64,000 nucleotides of DNA from Spongiibacter thalassae (GCF_012272835.1 NZ_JAAWWK010000005.1:270125-334124); one strand, 5' to 3'; shown: positions 37,458-47,150, counted from the stretch's first letter. Notes: generated by a model not told the origin, from the letters alone. Made by a program: numbers and translations.

Positions 37458-37865
37458 CTATTGATGCTCTTGGTAGCTTAGAAAATCCCTCACCGCCGCC
37501 AAATCATCGATAGAACCAGACAATAAATGAGATTTAGGAGGAACCCCTTTGAAGACTGAATTTTCGTTGGGCGTGTTCAGCCAAGCATCCGCTATATGAG
37601 GAGCCGGCAACACGATTTCTAATGATCTAAATATGCCCAGTATAAGACTGACCCTCTCAATCAAATCCATGGTCAATTCGACCTTTTCAGGAGCTTCCAT
37701 GCAATCGCGCAGCACCTTTTCTTCCTTAAAACCCAGGATAATCAATTGATCGTCGATAGTGAACGACCACTTCGAGAGAATATCAAATATTACTGGTAAA
37801 ACAACACGACTAGCTTCTGGACTAGATTGAATTTCGATAATTTCTTTCGGGATATTTTTTTTCAT
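37458..37865 (-). CDS. MbcA/ParS/Xre-type antitoxin domain protein (orphan)
   Basis: A 135-residue protein. The C-terminal third has the DUF2384-like signature of Xre/MbcA/ParS antitoxins: DAWLNTPNENSVFKG, then VPPKSHLLSG and a final helix. The N-terminal half is helical with a regulator-like LIILGFKEEKVLRDCM. ATG 37865 follows AGAGG. Such antitoxins normally precede an ADP-ribosylating or NAD-consuming RES-domain toxin, but none is adjacent: downstream there is only the truncated fragment and the IS. It may be an addiction remnant or a solitary regulator. Confidence 0.68.
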   Translation of the reverse strand: MKKNIPKEIIEIQSSPEASRVVLPVIFDILSKWSFTIDDQLIILGFKEEKVLRDCMEAPEKVELTMDLIERVSLILGIFRSLEIVLPAPHIADAWLNTPNENSVFKGVPPKSHLLSGSIDDLAAVRDFLSYQEHQ

Positions 37866-37978
37866 CACGACCTCTGTTACTCATTAATTTTCGAATACAT
37901 ATGGCATCCAAAACGACCCCTAACCACCAAACAACGTCATCCTCCCCCCCCGACGTTGGCATTCCTATATTCTCATCA

Positions 37979-38269
37979 TTACCATATCCCTAATTGCTCC
38001 AAATCTAAGGATCTAAAGCTCGGCGCCCACTCATTCAGTGCGAGATATAGGTCCTTCGGCTTGTTAATTGGGATAGGCTCGATGCTCATTGCTCGCCCCA
38101 TAAACCACAATTTAGCAACATCGAAATCAAATTCAGCTAGATAGCAGCCCGAGTAATAGTATCCCGCTGCCTCTCCAGCATCGAGGAGCATATACCCTGG
38201 ATCAATTTCAACAACGCCACTCCTCATGCCCTCGCGGTATACATGCCAAACTAAGTTCTCTACTAACAT
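37979..38269 (-). CDS. hypothetical protein, 96 residues
   Basis: I do not recognise a family. The protein is acidic and aromatic-rich (GYMLLDAGEAAGYYYSGCYL). The start is well supported by AAGGAGAT seven bases before ATG 38269. It lies upstream of the antitoxin-like gene on the same strand, 113 bases apart, and may be part of the same small accessory group. Confidence 0.5.
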   Translation of the reverse strand: MLVENLVWHVYREGMRSGVVEIDPGYMLLDAGEAAGYYYSGCYLAEFDFDVAKLWFMGRAMSIEPIPINKPKDLYLALNEWAPSFRSLDLEQLGIW

Positions 38270-38421
38270 CGCTATCTCCTTCTATTCACAACGATATAAA
38301 AGTAACTCACTATAGAAGGCCGTCAAATTTGAGGGCATGAGATAGGTTTCAACTCAAAAAGCGGTCATTTTCTGGCACATACCGAGGTCTCAGCTACTCA
38401 AGTCCAGTGGAAATTTGAGTC

Positions 38422-38472
38422 TTTCTACCGTAGAAACATCGAACGGACCGTCATCGCCTTTCTACCGTAGAA
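38422..38472. repeat. two identical 14-bp near-palindromes
   Basis: TTTCTACCGTAGAA at 38422-38435 and again at 38459-38472, 37 bases apart. Each is a near-perfect palindrome (TTCTAC, centre C, GTAGAA). Two in-phase copies in a divergent promoter region suggest a regulator-binding pair or recombinase-binding arms. Confidence 0.65.
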
Positions 38473-38516
38473 GCCCAGAATCTCAGTTCTCTATAGTTGT
38501 AGAGTTTAAGGCAGCA

Positions 38517-38686
38517 AGTGACCAAGCCACATTGCCACGTCACTAATGTGACGGGGGGGCAGATCAGACTCGATCATATCTAATGCATCGCATATCTACC
38601 AGATTCAAAAATTACCGGTACTCCCTCTCATAAACACCTCGGTCACTCCTTAACTGTGTTCTAGCTGGACAGCTTGGTCACTCCTT
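38517..38686. repeat. direct and inverted GGTCACT repeats
   Basis: GGTCACTCCTT occurs at 38641-38651 and 38676-38686. AGTGACCAAGC at 38517-38527 is the reverse complement of GCTTGGTCACT at 38672-38682. The arrangement could mark a recombination site or an element end. Confidence 0.5.
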
Positions 38687-38946
38687 GAACGCTAGCCGAG
38701 CTTTCGGCTCAGGAAGCCCAACGCCGTCCTGACATTTACCACTTGAACAGACGAATATAAGTAGCCTCTTTAGGTTTTGCGCCCTACACGGCGCATTTTT
38801 CTCCCGCAGAAAAATACTTCCTGTCCTATTAAGTTATAAATAATGCACCGACTGAACAACTTCAGGTCGATTTCGTAAAACAGGCAGTAATTTTTATCAC
38901 ATATTTTCATTAGATATTTCTATATCACAGGAAATGGGGCGCGGAA

Positions 38947-39813
38947 ATGAAAACAACAGAATATTCTCTTGGCGAAGAATTTGATCTCGAATCGGAAAGC
39001 CTTCTGGGGAAGGACTTGAAAAGATTCGGGATATCTTTCACATACCTCTACCCGCAAAGCTCCTTGGCTATCCATCTCAATAACGACTGGGTTTCAACTG
39101 ATAATGAAGATGTGGGTTCTCAGGTACGAAGAAAATTTGCAGGTCAATTGACGTCTGTATGTGAACTTTTCATAGAGCGATTTTATCCAGAACTCGACGC
39201 CAGCGTGTCTGTACGAAACTTGACCGCAAAAAACTCAAAGATCAGACGAAATCAAAGAACGGCATTATTTTTGGTTGATCCTAATGAGACGAGGGGAATA
39301 GCAGAGAAGCTATCTCATGTTGCCGGATTTGTTTGTTCGAGAGTCCAACAAAACCAGCCGGACCTATTCTTCCGAGATGAGTCGACAGGGCTTCTTGCCT
39401 CGGAGGTCGTATTTCTTACGGAACAGATTGATGAGCTTCGTAAGCGTATGTCTGGTATAAAAATCACCCATCCTTTTGGAGTTGAAACGTTGGATCCCAG
39501 CACCGAGCTTACTGGGTTTTCCGGTGAGTTCGACAAGTTCGAGTTTGAACTTTCCCCCGCAGAACAAGTTTCTGGACTAGCGATAGTCGACGGATTTCGC
39601 GAGTTTCGCAATACCGCATATCTAACTATTTTTGATTCCGCTGAAATTTTAGAGGCATCCAAAGTCTTTGTAGTACAGGACACGACACTTTTTAAGAAGA
39701 TCACGGAGGCTAAACATTTTGGCAATAAAATTCGCTATGTCGCCGATAAGGTGTTTGAGGTTCGGCCAGACAAGCCAACCTTTATCCTCAAAGACATAGA
39801 AATAGTTGGGTGA
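38947..39813 (+). CDS. hypothetical protein, 288 residues, partner of the giant recombinase
   Basis: No family is recognised. There is no signal peptide or membrane segment; the protein is charged with alternating beta/alpha character and resembles in style the sporadically distributed TIGR04255-like proteins, but I cannot confirm that. A weak ribosome site (GGGGCGCGGAA) precedes ATG 38947. Its 3' end converges on the giant recombinase gene with 34 bases between stops. Both are probably cargo or functional parts of one mobile unit. Confidence 0.6.
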   Translation: MKTTEYSLGEEFDLESESLLGKDLKRFGISFTYLYPQSSLAIHLNNDWVSTDNEDVGSQVRRKFAGQLTSVCELFIERFYPELDASVSVRNLTAKNSKIRRNQRTALFLVDPNETRGIAEKLSHVAGFVCSRVQQNQPDLFFRDESTGLLASEVVFLTEQIDELRKRMSGIKITHPFGVETLDPSTELTGFSGEFDKFEFELSPAEQVSGLAIVDGFREFRNTAYLTIFDSAEILEASKVFVVQDTTLFKKITEAKHFGNKIRYVADKVFEVRPDKPTFILKDIEIVG

Positions 39814-39847
39814 ACGTACATTCTACGTGTAGTCAAGATGGTTACCG

Positions 39848-42800
39848 TCAATTGACAGCCACGATCTTACTGCACGCATCAGAACTCCAGACCATTATCA
39901 TCGAAATCGCCAAAAAACCCACAGCCAATTCATATGTATTTCTAACAACGCCACTAGGGGATGAGCCAAGGATGATCGCTCCGTAGTCATAGATGCCACC
40001 ACTACGTTCTTCTATCGTACAATCGAATACATCAAGCTGAACACTCCGCCCAGACTCAATAGCGCTTTTGATCGACTTTACGTTAAAACCTTGGTCAACG
40101 AGCAGCTTAGTCACTATGGGTTCATCCTTTCTGACATAGACATCGTATCGATTGCTTTCGATATCGAGCAGCTTAAACACGCCTTTTACGATTTCGCAAT
40201 GACGAACGTGACTCATTTTAAGCTGCCTGTTCATTCCAAGCATCATAGGCAGCTCATCGATATTCGGATAATTTGAAGCGAATAGGTTATCGAACTCTTC
40301 AATATTTTCAGCTAGCTCGATGAAACGACTCCAGGCCGCATCAGTGATGTAGTGCAAAATAGCATTAGGTGAAGCCTTGCCCTTGAACCAGGCGTTCTCG
40401 CCACGTTTTTTGAATCGCATCACCTCGTTAGCTTTGTCAAAATTTGCTTGGATTGAATACACATAATCAGGATGTAGCGCAACGAGCTTTCCGGCGTTTT
40501 GGTAGGACCTCCCTTGGGCAACGAGTCTCAGTAGCTTGAATAGCAGTAATGGTGTTGGCTTTTGAAATGAAATATAGGGTGCCTGAGAAGGCGTCTCTAT
40601 TTGAACTCGATCAAATTCCGCCGTATTAACAATGCCATTAATAGCCAGTGCTCGTTCAGTTTTGACGGGCGTAAGCGCATCGGCCCATTCGGTCATTAGG
40701 TGGTTGTAATTTTTGAGGCCAGGCGATGCGCCACTGTGCCCCATCAGTCGTGCCAAGGCTATCGATGACCGAACTGATCTGCTTTGATGTTCTCCCAACA
40801 CCATTCCCAATAGTGTTTTTGTATCGATGTTTTTGCAAAGTTCACTTTCTGTGGAAGTTTCAAATCCAAGCAGTATTGGAGCTATGTGATTATAGAATGC
40901 ATGGCGACAATGATGGAGGGTCAAGGTCTTGCTTCCAGTCACCGCTCGCAAGATAACAGTAAGTGCTTCCTGGATTTCGCGGCATGCTGCCCATTGAGCA
41001 ACGCGCCCACCACGGACCTCACAAAGAACAGGTGCATTCTGCCCCGTCCCGGCAATACTGTCGTAATTCGCCAGCACTTTTTCGATGAGCTCAATTTCAT
41101 GCGGCATCAGCTTAAACAGCAGCGGTACAGCGCGTCGACTGCTTTTTCGCTTCAACTGGCGAATTCTATTATCTCTAACAAGTACCCAAGTAAAACTTTG
41201 CCATTGACACCAATCCTGGCGGCGCAATCCCAAGGCTTCATTTCCTCTCAGCCCAAACCGGAATGTAAGTAGAAGAACAAACCCCAGAAATAATGCGAAT
41301 TGGCTGTCTTCACCATAAGCGTTGCGGATGTATTCCTGGCAAGCTAGATACTCGTTTTCAGAAATACATCCGGGACTTACAGTGCGGTGGTTATCCTCGG
41401 TGTCAATTTCAGACCAGTCTGGATTACTTACTCCAAACTTCGCGGCCCAATGATGGAACGCCTTTAAGCGTTTGCCAAAATATCCGACTTCCTTTTCCCT
41501 ATCTCGACGCGACTCGATCATGTCATGATAGAGATCGGTAATTGCATCGGAATCCATAGAGAGGAGGTCACAGGAATAGGCTAAACCTTGGAACGCGAGC
41601 CTTAAAGTACTGAAGTAACTTTGCACGGTTTTTTTGGCATAAGGCCGGTGGTGTTTGCCGCGACCTTGCCCTGATTCAATGACATGGTTTATCCAATAGA
41701 CTACCATTGAAATCGATGCACTCACCTTCCCACTGTATGCTCGGCTGGAATTTTGAATGTTTTTCGCGATTTCCTTTGCATTTTTCTTCTCATAGCGACT
41801 CAGAATTTTCGTCACTTCGTTGTATAGCTCCTTGGCGTTGTCTTGGAGGGCCAGGGCATTGTTCTCAATCGGTACTCGCTGATTAAATCTGAAGTCTTGA
41901 GGTACGTCTGAGTTTGATTCTGTATTTGGCAGCGAGATGCATATCCCGTGTTGAAGCCTGAATACATCTTGCCAGTTTAGGCTAGTCGGTGGCATCCTTT
42001 CGCTGAGCGCGCCGGCCACCACGCCAGGAAGCTCTATAAGGTTTGCTTGCCCGATGACTTTGGTAAGCCGCGTCAAAATGTCCTTCACGGTAATTCCATC
42101 TTTCTCTACGTCTGGCACAATGTACGTTGCTAGCGCATGTAGTTCCGGCGGAATTGGCAGAGAGCTTAGGTCTGCTAGCCGTGAATTTGTACAACCGAAA
42201 TGAAGCAGGGATGCTGTTTTATAACTAATTTCATGCCGCTGGACCGGCGCATCAAAATCACTTGCATCCCATTCTTCACTGTATTCAATAAAGTATTTCT
42301 TCTTATGTTGGATGAGTCGGAAGTTCCGCCCGTTAAGTACATCCAGCAGCATGCCGCGGTAGCTTAGCCTTTTATCGATGCATAGCAGCATCGTCCCGAC
42401 AATCAACGCCGTGGTTTTATTAGCTTTGCCCTTCTGAACGGTGTTTGTCGTGTGTTCTGCCCACTGTTTTGCGTTCCTGTAACGATCCAAATCTGCAGGC
42501 AAACTTCCCGCAAGCAGATTTCGCTCTTCTTCCCGCTTAAGGATTTTTTTTCTAATAGAGCGAGTATGCTTGCTGTCTCTTGATTTCAGGAATTGCTCAA
42601 GAACACGAAATCGAATGCCGTCATCGGGATGAGGCAGTCCATTTTCTCGCTTTAACATGCGATTCCCGAGTTTTTCAATCTCTGTAGGATTCAGCTCCTC
42701 AAGCTCTTGCTCCCCAATAAATAGCTTAATTTCCTGCTGTGCTATTCTGCGAGCATTTCTATAATTCTGACGTCGGCGTAGCGCTCTTTCTTTTAAGCCA

Positions 42801-45232
42801 TAAATACTCGGTTCCACATAGCTCCGCTCTTTTTCCCGTGAACCGAGGTAGCTAGGTAACGCTGCCGGCGCACTTATAACATCGAAACCAAGCGAATCAT
42901 AAATCGCGTTATACGCTAGGCGGTACTGATCGGCATCGTTGATCCAACACCTGGGCGAATAATCCCCATAAGCCGCGCCTCCTCGCTCGGAGTGCCCCAT
43001 CCACCCATCGATAACCCCGCAGGGCACGCCAGCGCGGGCGAGTTGCTGCGAATATCGGTGCCGAAACAGATTTGGTGGAAGTGACCAGCCAACAATGGGC
43101 AGGCCGAGCAGGTCGCCGTCAGATGTTTGATGCCAATAAAGCTGCTCGTCCAAGAAGAAAAACAGAGGAAGCGCACCGTCCTTACGCTCCAGCAAAGCGA
43201 GTATTTTTCCGGCCAGTTCTGGACGCAGGACTTCTAAATCCTTTTGAAGTCGTGAAAGATACTCGAGGTAAGTAGCCAGGAGCTTGGCCAATTGTTCAGG
43301 AATCGGCACTATCCGTCCATTATGACGCGCACCGTCCGATTTATCGTTAATGTATGCACAAAGATGATTAAAGTTGAAGTGGTCGAGTAATTCAAAAGGT
43401 GATTTTAAGTACCGGCTAGCAGTACCCGCATACAGCGCCAGCAAGCAATACTGGGTATACCGATTATGAAAGCTAACGAGATCCCGTGCACCGACTAACA
43501 AGAGTTTTGCTTCAGCTATACCTTGAGATAGTACTGATTCAATCGGGGCTAGCAAACTGCCAAGCATCAGCGTAGCGAAGTCCACATTGTCTGTTACTAC
43601 AGGCAGATCAAGCCCTTTAGCAATGGTGCTAACATCCCAGTTAGCATAACCGCATGCCGCGGGTAGTCCACTTTGAGGCAATGCAGTCACGATTCGAGCA
43701 AGATTATGGTCGCCAGTATTATCAAAAACTCGCTGCGCTGCGACTTGGGCCAGTTTCCCGCTGGTCACCCTTGGAAACTGCTCATTAGCTACCCTATCAA
43801 ACCATGTAGTAATTTTGATAGCAGGGTTAACTTCATTCCATAAGCTGCCTAAAGTAGCTTTGCTTGAGGTGTGCTTTCTGGTGACCCGTCTCAAAGCAGA
43901 TGTAATGTCGTGCGGGAGCGCTAAGCAGATGATTTCCGAATATGGGTGCACCTCCGCTTGTTCCTGCGGAGATTGTGGGCGCCACGGGCTATGTCGACGC
44001 GGTGATTGTCGCTGAAGATGACGATAATCAGGCGTAATTCGCCAGTCGTCCCCAACAGTCGCATCGATCTCGATCCTTTGAGCATGGTAAAGCGAGCGCC
44101 CGACGAGACTCCCAATTTTTGCGATCGCTGCGCCAAGGGACTGGACTGGCTCCTTGGAGCTGACTGTATTTTCCAGCCAGGCATCAAATTGAAGTAATTC
44201 TGGCGGCAGGAGTTTATCCCAACTCCAGGGCAAATATTGAGACTCCTCCGCGGAATAGAGAAAGACAGACCGGGAAGTAAGTGCTTGCTCCTCATCCGTA
44301 CTCGATGGATCAACTTCTACGAGTGTGCTGTCTGGTTCGTCCTCGTCATCGTTTGCGGCACCTGGGAGGTTTTGTATAGCCGGCAGTTCCGGGTCTAGCA
44401 GACCTAACGGCAGACCTTCAGTCGTGACTGAGCCTAACTGCGGATAGATGCCTGGGGAGTCGACGTCCACAGAAAGTGGTAATGGGCTGCAATAACCCCT
44501 GGCGATAGGAGAGATCGCGCCAAGGAATCGCTTGTCAGAATCATCTGCGTGAGCGGCAAGCCCAGATGCAGCCTTTTCTATAGCATAATTGAACCACTGA
44601 AACGTGTTTGGAAAGCCTTGAGTTTCATGCCGAGCGCGGATAAGCAATTCATCAATCGTCTCCCACTTTGGATCAATCCTGTCTAAGGTAATATGGCGTG
44701 CCGCCCAGCTGATATTGCTATCAGAGATACAGCCTTCCTCGGCAACGCGAATAGCCGCCTGAAGAATTAACCAAAGTCGAAGCCTTTGGCGGCTCTCGGC
44801 AATTTTGTCCTGATCGCTATGGGAGCGGGGGTTCACGATCATGGCAAGGAGGTAATATCTGGAAGTCAGTGGGGAAAACTCAGACTTCGTGCCTTTTGCG
44901 GATTTACCTTTATGAGAAATTGGCGAGTCAGCTTTGGGGATATACTCGCTAGTATTGTTCAGTGTTTCAGAAAATTCCCACAGGCGAGATACAATCGGTT
45001 TACCTGCCCACTCTGATAGTATTTGCTCGGAGACCGGCTGGGTGAATTCGCTAGCAAAATTGTGTATTGCTCGAGGATCGTCAGGTCTGCCAAGGCAAAA
45101 ATAAGCGATCTCCAGCTCATCATGAAAGCCCGCCTTGATTGCCCACTCTGATATCCCGTCATAGCGAGGCGGTAGCCTGAAGGTCGCTGGGGCGTCATCG
45201 ATCTTGTGCCGATCTTGAGTGTCTTCCGTCAC
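39848..45232 (-). CDS. giant protein with two tyrosine-recombinase-like regions
   Basis: A single uninterrupted 1794-residue frame starting at GTG 45232. Residues about 590-760 look like a degenerate integrase catalytic domain: AGTASRYLKSPFELL, then LFRHRYSQQLARAGVPCGVI and GWMGHSERGGAAYGDY, with the first His of the HxxR box replaced by Asn. Residues about 1210-1510 form a second, complete one: core-binding region, FRFGLRGNEALGL (Arg near 1330), a Lys hairpin (RQLKRKSSRRAVPL), HHCRHAF (His/Arg near 1441-1444), ARLMGHSGASPGLKNYNH (His near 1498, Tyr near 1508). About 330 N-terminal and 280 C-terminal residues are unassigned. Ordinary integrases are 300-450 residues, so this is an exceptional tandem protein, probably driving a mobile element. 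Confidence 0.8.
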   Translation of the reverse strand: MTEDTQDRHKIDDAPATFRLPPRYDGISEWAIKAGFHDELEIAYFCLGRPDDPRAIHNFASEFTQPVSEQILSEWAGKPIVSRLWEFSETLNNTSEYIPKADSPISHKGKSAKGTKSEFSPLTSRYYLLAMIVNPRSHSDQDKIAESRQRLRLWLILQAAIRVAEEGCISDSNISWAARHITLDRIDPKWETIDELLIRARHETQGFPNTFQWFNYAIEKAASGLAAHADDSDKRFLGAISPIARGYCSPLPLSVDVDSPGIYPQLGSVTTEGLPLGLLDPELPAIQNLPGAANDDEDEPDSTLVEVDPSSTDEEQALTSRSVFLYSAEESQYLPWSWDKLLPPELLQFDAWLENTVSSKEPVQSLGAAIAKIGSLVGRSLYHAQRIEIDATVGDDWRITPDYRHLQRQSPRRHSPWRPQSPQEQAEVHPYSEIICLALPHDITSALRRVTRKHTSSKATLGSLWNEVNPAIKITTWFDRVANEQFPRVTSGKLAQVAAQRVFDNTGDHNLARIVTALPQSGLPAACGYANWDVSTIAKGLDLPVVTDNVDFATLMLGSLLAPIESVLSQGIAEAKLLLVGARDLVSFHNRYTQYCLLALYAGTASRYLKSPFELLDHFNFNHLCAYINDKSDGARHNGRIVPIPEQLAKLLATYLEYLSRLQKDLEVLRPELAGKILALLERKDGALPLFFFLDEQLYWHQTSDGDLLGLPIVGWSLPPNLFRHRYSQQLARAGVPCGVIDGWMGHSERGGAAYGDYSPRCWINDADQYRLAYNAIYDSLGFDVISAPAALPSYLGSREKERSYVEPSIYGLKERALRRRQNYRNARRIAQQEIKLFIGEQELEELNPTEIEKLGNRMLKRENGLPHPDDGIRFRVLEQFLKSRDSKHTRSIRKKILKREEERNLLAGSLPADLDRYRNAKQWAEHTTNTVQKGKANKTTALIVGTMLLCIDKRLSYRGMLLDVLNGRNFRLIQHKKKYFIEYSEEWDASDFDAPVQRHEISYKTASLLHFGCTNSRLADLSSLPIPPELHALATYIVPDVEKDGITVKDILTRLTKVIGQANLIELPGVVAGALSERMPPTSLNWQDVFRLQHGICISLPNTESNSDVPQDFRFNQRVPIENNALALQDNAKELYNEVTKILSRYEKKNAKEIAKNIQNSSRAYSGKVSASISMVVYWINHVIESGQGRGKHHRPYAKKTVQSYFSTLRLAFQGLAYSCDLLSMDSDAITDLYHDMIESRRDREKEVGYFGKRLKAFHHWAAKFGVSNPDWSEIDTEDNHRTVSPGCISENEYLACQEYIRNAYGEDSQFALFLGFVLLLTFRFGLRGNEALGLRRQDWCQWQSFTWVLVRDNRIRQLKRKSSRRAVPLLFKLMPHEIELIEKVLANYDSIAGTGQNAPVLCEVRGGRVAQWAACREIQEALTVILRAVTGSKTLTLHHCRHAFYNHIAPILLGFETSTESELCKNIDTKTLLGMVLGEHQSRSVRSSIALARLMGHSGASPGLKNYNHLMTEWADALTPVKTERALAINGIVNTAEFDRVQIETPSQAPYISFQKPTPLLLFKLLRLVAQGRSYQNAGKLVALHPDYVYSIQANFDKANEVMRFKKRGENAWFKGKASPNAILHYITDAAWSRFIELAENIEEFDNLFASNYPNIDELPMMLGMNRQLKMSHVRHCEIVKGVFKLLDIESNRYDVYVRKDEPIVTKLLVDQGFNVKSIKSAIESGRSVQLDVFDCTIEERSGGIYDYGAIILGSSPSGVVRNTYELAVGFLAISMIMVWSSDACSKIVAVN

Positions 45233-45311
45233 CTTTAAATGCTCTTATTTCCACCGGATAAAACTCCCTGAAACCTTCTTATCACAGCTTAAAACGTCAA
45301 AACAAGTCAAT

Positions 45312-46983
45312 TTAGTACAAATAATATGTACTTATACAATCATTCTCATAACCTCCTGCCCCCGCTACCAACACTACTTGTTGAAGCTCTGAGGGCGATA
45401 TGTCCTTGGAGTTTTTGCAAGCTTTTCCAAGACTTAGGATGCCTGCCAAGGCTCCGTGAAGGTCAATTTTCAAACCTTTCTTAGCAGCAGTATCTGGGCT
45501 TAGTACGATCTTATCGACCAGGCCGCGAATGATCTCTGCGGCCTCTGCGCGCTTGTCATCCTCGTTCAAAACAGCCACCAGTTTTTCGATCTGCTCGCGG
45601 TAGCGTTTACCCATGTTCGGGTGAATGTAAACCGGCTCTTCCACGGTAGTTTCGAGCAAGCCTTTCAATTCCTCATTGCGGTTTTCCAGCTCCCACATGC
45701 GGTCCTTCACACGAGCGGCAGGTACGCCATTGCAGATCGCGTCGATCAGCTTGTCGAGTTCCTTGTTATTACGGGCGAGTTCTTCATTGTGGCTTTTGAT
45801 AGCCGCATTGCGCCCCATACGAAGCTTGTTCAGATGGCGGGTATATTCTTCCGCGAACACCGCTGCCAGCTCTGGGTCCATTAGGTGGTGGCGAAGCCCG
45901 TTCAGCACGGTATCTTCGAGCAGGTTGCGACGGATGGCGCGGCGGTTTGAACACGTTCCCTTATTGCGCGCTGTAGAGCACCCAAAATGCTCACTGGATA
46001 TTTTGGAGAAGCCACCCACTCCCCGCACTTCATTAAGCCGGAGAACAGGTATTTCGGGCGACGGCAGTTCCACAGTGCATCATTCTTCTTGCGCGTCTTG
46101 GTCAGCTTCTTCTGACGCTCTTTGGCAGCAAGCCAAAGCACTTGATCAACTATCGCCAGCTCCGGCACATCCTGAATGATCCATTCGGATTCAGGATTAA
46201 GGCGCGGGACGCGCTTGCCGGTGTCTGGGTCCTTGATAAAGCGCTGGCGATTCCAGACCAGGCGGCCAATATAAAGCTCGTTATTGAGAATACCCGTGCC
46301 GCGATCTCGATTGCCGTTGATTGTACTTTGGGTCCAGCCTTTGCCGCTGGGGCCAGGGATGCCACTTTCATTCAATGACTTGGCAATCGCTTTCGGAGAG
46401 ATGCCCGCCGCGTAATCTCGGAATATCTGGTTGATGATCTCGGCTTGATCCTGATTGATCTCGCGATCACCCTTGATCGGCTCGCCGTTCCCATCGAACT
46501 TGCGCACGACATCATAGCCGTAGGATTTACCGCCGCCGGACTACCGGCTTCCACACGACCGCGCAGGCCGCGACGGGTTTTATCGGCAAGGTCTTTTAAG
46601 AACAGGGCATTCATCGTGCCTTTCAGGCCGGTGTGAAGATGAGAGATTTCACCCTCGGACAGGGTGACCATCTGGACATTGGCAAAGCTCAGGCGCTTGT
46701 GAATTCCGGCAATATCCTCTTGATCACGCGAAAGACGATCCAGCGCTTCAGCCAGGACAATATCGAACTTTCCGCTTTGGGCATCTTGCATGAGCGCTTG
46801 AATACCAGGGCGCATCATGCTTGCCCCGGACAGGCCGTGGTCGGTATAGATTTGAACTATAGTCCAGCCTTCGCGCTCCGCCCGTTCGGTACAAAGGCGA
46901 ACCTGATCCTCAATCGAGGCCTGACTTTGCATATCGGTTGAGTAACGCGCGTAGATGGCGATATTTGCGTGTGAGCGTGTCAT
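45312..46983 (-). pseudogene. large serine recombinase with two one-base deletions
   Basis: The reading frame is broken into three. Segment 1 (from ATG 46983) has the resolvase catalytic domain: IAIYARYSTDMQSQASIEDQ with the active Ser, and EALDRLSRDQEDIAG. Adding one A near 46542 (GGTAGTCC to GGTAAGTCC) restores the continuation into segment 2, the recombinase domain (MRKFDGNGEPIKGDREI, GPSGKGWTQSTI, YIGRLVWNRQRF). Adding one C near 46015 restores KCGECGGFSKISSEHFGC, the zinc ribbon, and segment 3 with coiled coil (NNKELDKLIDAI). With three segments the enzyme is inactive. Its type usually integrates phage-like or ICE-like elements. Confidence 0.88.
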
Positions 46984-47150
46984 ACAGACTCCTCGCCATT
47001 CTGGCGATGTTCGTGCGACGATTGATCATGGGCTTCGCCGGAGGCTTTGTGATCGCTCTCCGCTGCCGCCCGCGCCAGCAGTTTGACCAGGGCTATCAGC
47101 TCCGGTGAATGCCGCGCTGTCGCTGTCTGATTTTTCTTTGAACGCTCCAT
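46980..47150 (-). CDS. small ORF overlapping the serine recombinase start
   Basis: A 56-residue frame from ATG 47150, starting MERSKKNQTATARHSPELIA and rich in Ala, Glu and His. Its stop TGA overlaps the recombinase ATG (ATGA), which indicates translational coupling. Too short for family assignment; a small leader protein before this recombinase type is plausible. No strong ribosome site is seen. Confidence 0.5.
   Translation of the reverse strand: MERSKKNQTATARHSPELIALVKLLARAAAESDHKASGEAHDQSSHEHRQNGEESV

Larger units (their letters stand above)
38270..38946. other. AT-rich intergenic region with palindromes and direct repeats
   Basis: This 677-base stretch has no convincing gene. It holds two copies of TTTCTACCGTAGAA, two copies of GGTCACTCCTT and an inverted AGTGACCAAGC (listed separately). 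It separates the divergent 96-residue gene and the 288-residue gene, so promoters for both must lie here. It may also be the end or attachment region of a mobile element. Confidence 0.6.

Noticed and set aside
37458-38269. Complete Xre-RES toxin-antitoxin pair
   Set aside because: No RES-domain sequence is found on either side, only an antitoxin-like domain.
38422-38472. Possible CRISPR repeats (two identical 14-mers)
   Set aside because: Only two copies, short palindromic repeats, and no cas genes; better explained as a regulator or recombinase site.
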